From: Linderina pennispora
Lineage: Eukaryota > Kickxellomycota > Kickxellomycetes > Kickxellales > Kickxellaceae
Reading direction: 5' to 3'
NCBI RefSeq assembly: GCF_002104995.1
Contig: NW_024468284.1
Location: 1-64,000, forward strand
Length of the DNA stretch: 64,000 bases
Under the pieces are notes generated by a model. It searched no databases. It worked only from the letters and a program-made list of their open reading frames with translations, and was not told the DNA's origin. Both the position numbers and the translations under genes were made by a program. Shown in pieces: positions 59,091 through 64,000 of the stretch (the stretch's first letter is position 1; each line of letters opens with the position of its first letter).

Positions 59091-60767
59091 ATGACTCTTG
59101 GGAGTACCCGCAAGCGCTTCAGCACCATCCTGCGGCGCAAAGAGCGCCTGCCTCTCTCGGCAGTCATCGACAACTCGACGCGTGCCAGCAGCACCGACGG
59201 CTCCACAGCCCCATCCAATGCCCTGGCCCGGACCCAGATGGTTGGGTCGGCGACCTCCGAGGACATCTTTGTGGTCCGCATGACAGCGTGGAGGCGGCTG
59301 GTGAAGCTCTACGAAACATACTACCAGAGTATCGTCGCAGCCGAAAAGGCCGCGGCAAAGAACCTTGAAAAGGCACTGGGCGAATTTGCCGTTCCGCTGC
59401 AGGGCGAGCACTTTTTCCTGGGCGTCGAGCATCCGGGAGTGCAGAATATAGCCAGCCAGGTCAAGAGCGTGCACGGGAGCTTCATTGCGCAGCAGATGAA
59501 TCTGGTGCAGACGGTGGAGACAGAGACAATCGAGGGGCTCGGCCAGCTGAGGACGGAAATCAAGGACAACATTAAGCTCTATGTTGACCACATGGCACCG
59601 CTGTACAAGCGGCTGAGGCGGCAGGTGAGGGAGGCAGAGCAGTATAAGGAGAAGCTGGCGCGCACCATCGACAACCTGCCAAAGGACATGGATGCATGGC
59701 TGGCCCAGCAGCAGGTAAGGCGCGAGCTGCGGTACCAGGCGGAATGCGAGAACGCACTGTTCCGCGGCGTCCAGGCCGAACACACGCGTCTGGTAAAGTG
59801 GGAGGCAGGATTGGCCGAGCGCCTGACGCGGCTGGTCACGACAACCATGCGCCAGCAGCGATCGGCGGCCACGGCCAATCAGCAGGTCCTGGACAAATTC
59901 CTTGGATACATGGACACGTTCGACGCAAAGCATGAGCTGGGGTCGTTTGAGACGCAGTTCGGCGCAGCACTCCGCAACCCGATGGGTCTGGATGGCACGT
60001 CGCATGCGAGCAAGTACGACTATATGTACAAGAACCACGAGTACACCGACGTGCTGCTGGAGGGCCCGCTGGAGCGCGAGAAGGGCGTTGTGAAGAAGTT
60101 CCACGCGCAGTACGCCGTCCTGACAAAGCTCGGGTTTCTGCACTGCTTTGCCGACCAGCTGCTCCTGCTGGAGACAGATCCCGAGGCGTCGTTCTTTTTA
60201 CGCGACTGCAATGTTGGCCCGCTGGACGACAACAACAACTTCACGCTGTTCTTGTCTGACAAGGTCGTGGGGCGGAGTAGGTATGTGTTCAGATCGCACG
60301 ATCGCGAGGTGATTCGGCAATGGTGGAGCATTATTGACGCAATCATCCGAAGCGCGCCTAGCCCGAACAAGGACGGGACGATTGTGGGCGGGTCGCTACG
60401 AGACCCGGAGACCGCGGCTAGGGCCATTGCAATCTCTCACCCCAACACCATGCCGACAGCATCGGGGCTGACGGCCAGCGAGCTGGCGGCCCGCAACCTC
60501 GAGGAGGATAATGTCCGACGCAGCATGTCCCGCGATAGCCACTCTGCCGGCCATGTATTGCCGAGGGAGACCAGTGCTCCGCTCCCGCCGCCGCCGCCGC
60601 CACCACCCCGCACTGACTTGCCCAGTCCACAGGAGTTGGGCGAAAAGCCTGGGACCCGGTTCCTTGACCTGAACCATGATATTGATGAGCTGTCGCTGGA
60701 CGATGTGAAACCCGCCAGCGTAATCATGTCGCCCGCCGAGCCTCAGCAGCAATTCTTTGCAAATTAA
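59091..60767 (+). CDS. Slm1/Slm2-like F-BAR and PH domain protein
   Basis: Intact 558-residue gene. I chose the ATG at 59091 (MTLGSTRKRFSTILRRKERL) because the frame upstream has no protein-like sequence. A helical F-BAR-like region spans about residues 55-290 (LVKLYETYYQSIVAAEKAAA through LDKFLGYMDTFDAKHELGSF). A PH domain follows (YTDVLLEGPLEREKGVV, YAVLTKLGFLHCFAD, ending REVIRQWWSIIDAIIR). The tail has a polyproline run (PLPPPPPPPPRTDLPSPQE). Slm proteins bind PI(4,5)P2 at eisosomes and hand signals to TORC2. The 45-bp gap to the convergent SNZ gene means overlapping 3'UTRs. Confidence 0.85.
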   Translation: MTLGSTRKRFSTILRRKERLPLSAVIDNSTRASSTDGSTAPSNALARTQMVGSATSEDIFVVRMTAWRRLVKLYETYYQSIVAAEKAAAKNLEKALGEFAVPLQGEHFFLGVEHPGVQNIASQVKSVHGSFIAQQMNLVQTVETETIEGLGQLRTEIKDNIKLYVDHMAPLYKRLRRQVREAEQYKEKLARTIDNLPKDMDAWLAQQQVRRELRYQAECENALFRGVQAEHTRLVKWEAGLAERLTRLVTTTMRQQRSAATANQQVLDKFLGYMDTFDAKHELGSFETQFGAALRNPMGLDGTSHASKYDYMYKNHEYTDVLLEGPLEREKGVVKKFHAQYAVLTKLGFLHCFADQLLLLETDPEASFFLRDCNVGPLDDNNNFTLFLSDKVVGRSRYVFRSHDREVIRQWWSIIDAIIRSAPSPNKDGTIVGGSLRDPETAARAIAISHPNTMPTASGLTASELAARNLEEDNVRRSMSRDSHSAGHVLPRETSAPLPPPPPPPPRTDLPSPQELGEKPGTRFLDLNHDIDELSLDDVKPASVIMSPAEPQQQFFAN

Positions 60768-60812
60768 TATTTCATTTGGGAGCATTTGGTATCTTGCAAG
60801 TATAAAATCACT

Positions 60813-61748
60813 CTACCAGCCACGCTTCTCGAGGCGCTCGTTATCGGCCAGCGAGTCGCAGTTGATGCCCACCATGGCCTCGCCGAGGTCCTCGGAGATC
60901 TCCGCCAGGACCTTGGCATCATTGAAGTGGGTGACGGCCTTGACGATAGCGCGGGCGCGCTTGGCCGGGTTGCCGCTCTTGAAGATGCCGGAGCCGACAA
61001 AGACACCGTCGCAGCCCAGCTGCATCATCAGGGCAGCATCGGCGGGGGTAGCAACACCACCGGCGGCAAAGTTGACCACGGGCAGACGGCCAAGGCGGGC
61101 AGTCTCCTTGAGCAGCTCGTGCGAGACACCGAGCTCCTTGGCGTAGTTGTACAGCTCCATCTTGGACAGCGACTGCGCGTGCCTGATCTGCTTGGTGACC
61201 GTGCGCATGTGCTTGACAGCCTGGACGACGTCGCCGGTGCCAGCCTCGCCCTTGGTGCGGATCATGGCGGCGCCCTCGGAGATGCGACGCAGGGCCTCGC
61301 CCAGGTTGCGGCAGCCGCAGACGAACGGCACCTTGAAGTCGTGCTTGTCGATGTGGTACGTGTCGTCGGCGGGCGTCAGCACCTCGCTCTCGTCGATGTA
61401 GTCGACGCCAACAGCCTCGATGATCTGGGCCTCAACAAAATGGCCGATGCGCACCTTGGCCATGACCGGGATTGTGACCGCGTCGATGATCTCCTTGATC
61501 ATCTGCGGGTCCGACATGCGCGCGACGCCGCCGTCCTTGCGGATGTCGGCGGGCACGCGCTCCAGCGCCATCACGGCACAGGCGCCGGCCTCCTCGGCAA
61601 TGCGGGCCTGCTCGGCGTTGACCACGTCCATGATCACTCCGCCCTTGAGCATCTGGGCCAGACCGGTCTTGACGCTGAACGATCCGGAGTCGTCGACAGT
61701 GCCGGCGGCGGGGCCGGTAAGGTTGGTAGCGGTCTTGAAATCGGACAT
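60813..61748 (-). CDS. SNZ1: Pyridoxal 5'-phosphate synthase subunit SNZ1/PDX1
   Basis: Intact 311-residue enzyme. The PDX1 barrel reads [39 protein letters not shown], then [84 protein letters not shown] and [13 protein letters not shown]. The two active-site lysines (in MAKVRIGH and IRTKGE) are kept. It builds pyridoxal phosphate (vitamin B6) from ribose 5-phosphate, glyceraldehyde 3-phosphate and ammonia from the SNO/PDX2 glutaminase. No PDX2 partner is in the window. Codon bias is strong, so the gene should be well expressed. Confidence 0.97.
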   Translation of the reverse strand: MSDFKTATNLTGPAAGTVDDSGSFSVKTGLAQMLKGGVIMDVVNAEQARIAEEAGACAVMALERVPADIRKDGGVARMSDPQMIKEIIDAVTIPVMAKVRIGHFVEAQIIEAVGVDYIDESEVLTPADDTYHIDKHDFKVPFVCGCRNLGEALRRISEGAAMIRTKGEAGTGDVVQAVKHMRTVTKQIRHAQSLSKMELYNYAKELGVSHELLKETARLGRLPVVNFAAGGVATPADAALMMQLGCDGVFVGSGIFKSGNPAKRARAIVKAVTHFNDAKVLAEISEDLGEAMVGINCDSLADNERLEKRGW

Positions 61749-62467
61749 GACTGTTTGATGATGCGGGTATTACCTGAAAGTAGCAGCTGATTCTGAACAG
61801 AAATAAAGAGAAAAGGAATGTGATCGGGGACTGGAGGTGCTTCTGGTATCTCCGCCCCCCGACCCACGCCTATATTTATACCTCCGCCGGAGGAGCACTG
61901 GAGGAAAAAAACTCTAGCCCGTCCCCAGGCATCTCAAAATCAGGCGAGGAGGATCAGGGGAGCGAGGCAATAGCACCACGCTGCGCTGAAGCTTACGGAA
62001 ATCCTCCCGAGCAGCACCTTTTCGCCCAACTGGCCAGGAACTGTGAGGTTGCGTTCGCCCTTTTCACACTCTCGGGTAGTACCACAGGGTAGAATCCCCC
62101 ATTACCAGCGATTGTTCTTTGGCGTGAGAAATAATGCCCGTGAGAGGCTGCGGCCAGCGGTTCCGACACCATTACTCAGCACGCATCCTGTTAGTTGCTC
62201 ATCTGTCCTCTCTGCATGGTAGCGAGTCATATGACCGGCCCTAGCCACCCATGCTTCTTGTCCGCACTTCACCACGCTTGACTCGGTGCAACCGGTCAGC
62301 AGCGGCTGGGGACCGCCCTCCATTCCACTGAGCCAGCGTACACTCCCAATTACCGGCTACGGAATCACGGATCTGGGCTGTGCCAGCATGTATATACATG
62401 TCGCTCGTTGTTGCCAACTGAATCAATATATTGAACTGGACTATGTCCACACCCGAATATAGCCTTG
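61749..62467. other. Intergenic region
   Basis: SNZ1 promoter followed by sequence with no gene I can support, up to the receptor pseudogene on the same strand. Confidence 0.5.
61871..61880 (-). promoter_or_regulatory. TATA box of SNZ1
   Basis: TATAAATATA on the coding strand, about 125 bp upstream of the SNZ1 start codon. Confidence 0.5.
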
Positions 62468-63310
62468 CTAGTTGCGCCATGGCTTCTTGCGCATTATGCA
62501 ACGCACGCTTGGGCTCATGTACATTGCAATGGCCAAAAGCAGCGGCACAGTGAAATAAAGTGCAATGGAGACATATTCAAGCCAGACGTAGGGTCTGCGT
62601 TGATGGTACCGAAGCGGTATATGGAAAGCAGAGAACCACGTAGCCGTGATCGGCGCAGTAGCACACCATATGGATTTCTTGACTGTTCGCTGCGGTATAC
62701 TATCGCTCTGTCTGCCATGCATAGCCGGGACCCCGTACTTTAGCACATTCTGCCTCTCCACCAACTGCAATTCCTTTGCTATCCGTCGGATATGAAGTGA
62801 AGCTCCATAATGTTTACAGTCCCAACTGCGCCCAGCAAGAGCGCCTACAGCCCTAAACATAGCATCTTGATCTGATACGCTTTGCGTGAAGGAACTAGTG
62901 GAGTAGTACAAAAGTCGTTATTGAACTCTTTTAGCGGCACAAGTGCGACGTAGAGATTTGGACCGACGATGAATGCGGCGCTGGTCAGTATCAGCAGTAT
63001 TCGCAGCCACGTTGTATACGGCGGAATATTGTGAATGGCGGTCAGCCGGAGAATAATCACAATATAGACACGAGTATATCGGAATGATAGTTGCCGCGTT
63101 GTTGGCTATGTGAAAGAACCGGCACAGGCCCTGGTCAGCCGTTCTGATATTGCTCATGACGACACGGAGAACAAACCGGACCCAAACCACGACCTAGGTA
63201 AGGAATAGTGCTCGGAATATAAAGCTCCTCTAGACGTCCCCCCGCGCGTATATGATTACGATACTAGCAGCAACCACTAGGAAGGTAAACAATGCGGCGA
63301 GCCCGCAGAC
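62468..63310 (-). pseudogene. Seven-helix receptor pseudogene (copy 3)
   Basis: Read on the minus strand from about 63310, helix 1 (VCGLAALFTFLVVAASIVII) is followed by stops at 63232-63230 and 63196-63194. The intact paralogs show that these sit where they have Trp (LWRNF / IWKNT) and Gln (LLIQI / VVVQA). Helix 2-3 sequence (RFFHIANNAATIIPIY) then shifts frame into IILRLTAIHNIPPYTTWL and FIVGPNLYVALVPLKEF. After another stop and shift the C-terminal part (APITATWFSAFHIPLRY, LAIAMYMSPSVRCIM) matches helices 6 and 7. The gene is dead. Its Trp-to-TAG and Gln-to-TAG changes both need only one C-to-T type transition. Confidence 0.8.
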
Positions 63311-63630
63311 TGTTGCCTCATATTCTTAGGCGATGTGGACGCGGTCCTAAAATATGTATCTGTGTTATCCCCCATGCATGCCAATGGCTTGATATAGAAT
63401 ATGCAAATGAAGGAAGTAACGGGAAAAGCCGCCAAATAGAAGAAAAAGCTGCCCATTCAAATATCCACGGCGGATTGTGCCTTCGGACAGCACCGGTGCT
63501 GTTTGCAAAACCCAATCCGTTCCTTCCATTTCTGGCGCCACCAAGCCGATGCATGGATCATGCAATGCTGTCTAGTCGTACCTCGCATTGGTGAAGAGCG
63601 CTAGAGGTTAGATGTACTTAATGAGTACTG
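63311..63630. other. Spacer between two receptor copies
   Basis: 320 bp without a supported gene; short open frames have no family features. Confidence 0.5.
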
Positions 63631-64000
63631 CTATGAAACAAAGTCGGCTAAGGTCCCTGAGGAAAACAACGAGTTGACCCGTATTCTCAGTCCTATAGGG
63701 CTACGCTGGATATTGTTCTGTGGATCCCCACACTTTGACGCCTTCCATGATCTACGGTAGTCGCGTAAAAAGCCCATGACCATCGGATTGAAAAAGAACG
63801 CAACAGCCATGAAGATAGTCATCAGCGAAAAGAGAGATATGTTTATGTATTCGAGGTTGTAGTATGGCCGCTGTGAATAAAACCGAACGAATACCAGCGC
63901 GCTGTTAAACCAGAGGGACGCAACCGGGGTGATAGGAAACCACACTGCTGACTTCAATGTTTGGTTCAGCAGGTCAGCTGTGGACCGGCCGACGTCTTTC
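63631..64000 (-). CDS. Seven-helix receptor C-terminal part (copy 4, partial)
   Basis: The frame is open to the right window edge and ends at 63631. It reads LLNQTLKSAVWFPITPVASL, FVRFYSQRPYYNLEYINISL and AVAFFFNPMVMGFLRDY, matching helices 6 and 7 of copy 1 (LWFNQALVIVRYYSQKK, FINPGVRQQ). The C-terminal tail is longer than in copy 1. Its upstream half is outside the window, so I cannot say whether the whole gene is intact. Confidence 0.65.
   Translation of the reverse strand, partial: KDVGRSTADLLNQTLKSAVWFPITPVASLWFNSALVFVRFYSQRPYYNLEYINISLFSLMTIFMAVAFFFNPMVMGFLRDYRRSWKASKCGDPQNNIQRSPIGLRIRVNSLFSSGTLADFVS

Noticed and set aside
59049..60143. 364-codon open frame on the minus strand opposite the BAR-PH gene
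   Set aside because: Shadow frame; the sense strand has clear BAR and PH domains.
60786..61790. 334-codon open frame on the plus strand opposite SNZ1
   Set aside because: Antisense artefact of strong codon bias; low-complexity product without family motifs.

Overview
The window is nuclear DNA from a fungus. Genes are compact, introns short and mostly GT-AG, coding regions moderately GC-rich with a few small repeat islands. Fungal-specific proteins (type I fatty acid synthase, SAGA Hfi1, a Cla4-type PAK, Rvs167-like BAR-SH3, Slm-like BAR-PH, SNZ/PDX1, a CBS-PB1 protein) occur with proteins many Dikarya lack (TTLL12-like, a RanBP2-zinc-finger nucleoporin). I infer an early-diverging 'zygomycete', most likely Kickxellomycotina; this rests on recalled family patterns, not on a search.

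Layout. 0-3 kb: 5' end of a TTLL12-like gene (-) and a SulP anion transporter (-) with an in-frame stop. 3.3-14.3 kb (-): one giant gene for a fused beta-alpha fatty acid synthase that ends after the ketosynthase and lacks the usual phosphopantetheinyl transferase domain. Two related, LTR-like sequences lie inverted on its two sides (2970-3202 and 16234-16454). A BAHD-type acyltransferase follows at 17.5-19.0 kb (+). 14.4-17.5 and 19.0-21.5 kb are repeat graveyards with decayed ORFs. 21.5-39 kb is a dense housekeeping block: phosducin-like protein, GAPDH (-), SAGA Hfi1, two-RRM hnRNP-like protein (-), H3K9 methyltransferase, CENP-S/MHF1 (-, five exons, two GC-AG introns), Cla4-type PAK, PP6/Sit4 phosphatase and an Rvs167-like protein. 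39.9-48.6 kb is accessory: a wrecked oligopeptide transporter, two tandem AA9 lytic polysaccharide monooxygenase genes and two paralogous seven-helix receptors. 48.8-61.7 kb is again mostly housekeeping: CBS-PB1 protein, RNase kappa/V-ATPase subunit f-like protein (-), a zinc-finger nucleoporin-like gene with many frame breaks, a ZIP zinc transporter, a BAR-PH protein and pyridoxal phosphate synthase (-). 62.5-64 kb holds two more receptor-family copies (-), one a pseudogene and one cut by the window edge.

How the genes relate. The FAS, the BAHD acyltransferase and the flanking repeats could be a small lipid or ester biosynthetic locus. The LPMO pair and the receptor copies look like an environment-facing accessory cluster, with secreted copper oxidases beside surface receptors. 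Several breaks in otherwise conserved frames (TTLL12-like, FAS three times, the RRM gene, several sites in the nucleoporin) are repaired by removing one base, usually from a short homopolymer. This suggests assembly errors at those sites. The transporter and receptor pseudogenes carry deletions and nonsense codons and look truly dead.
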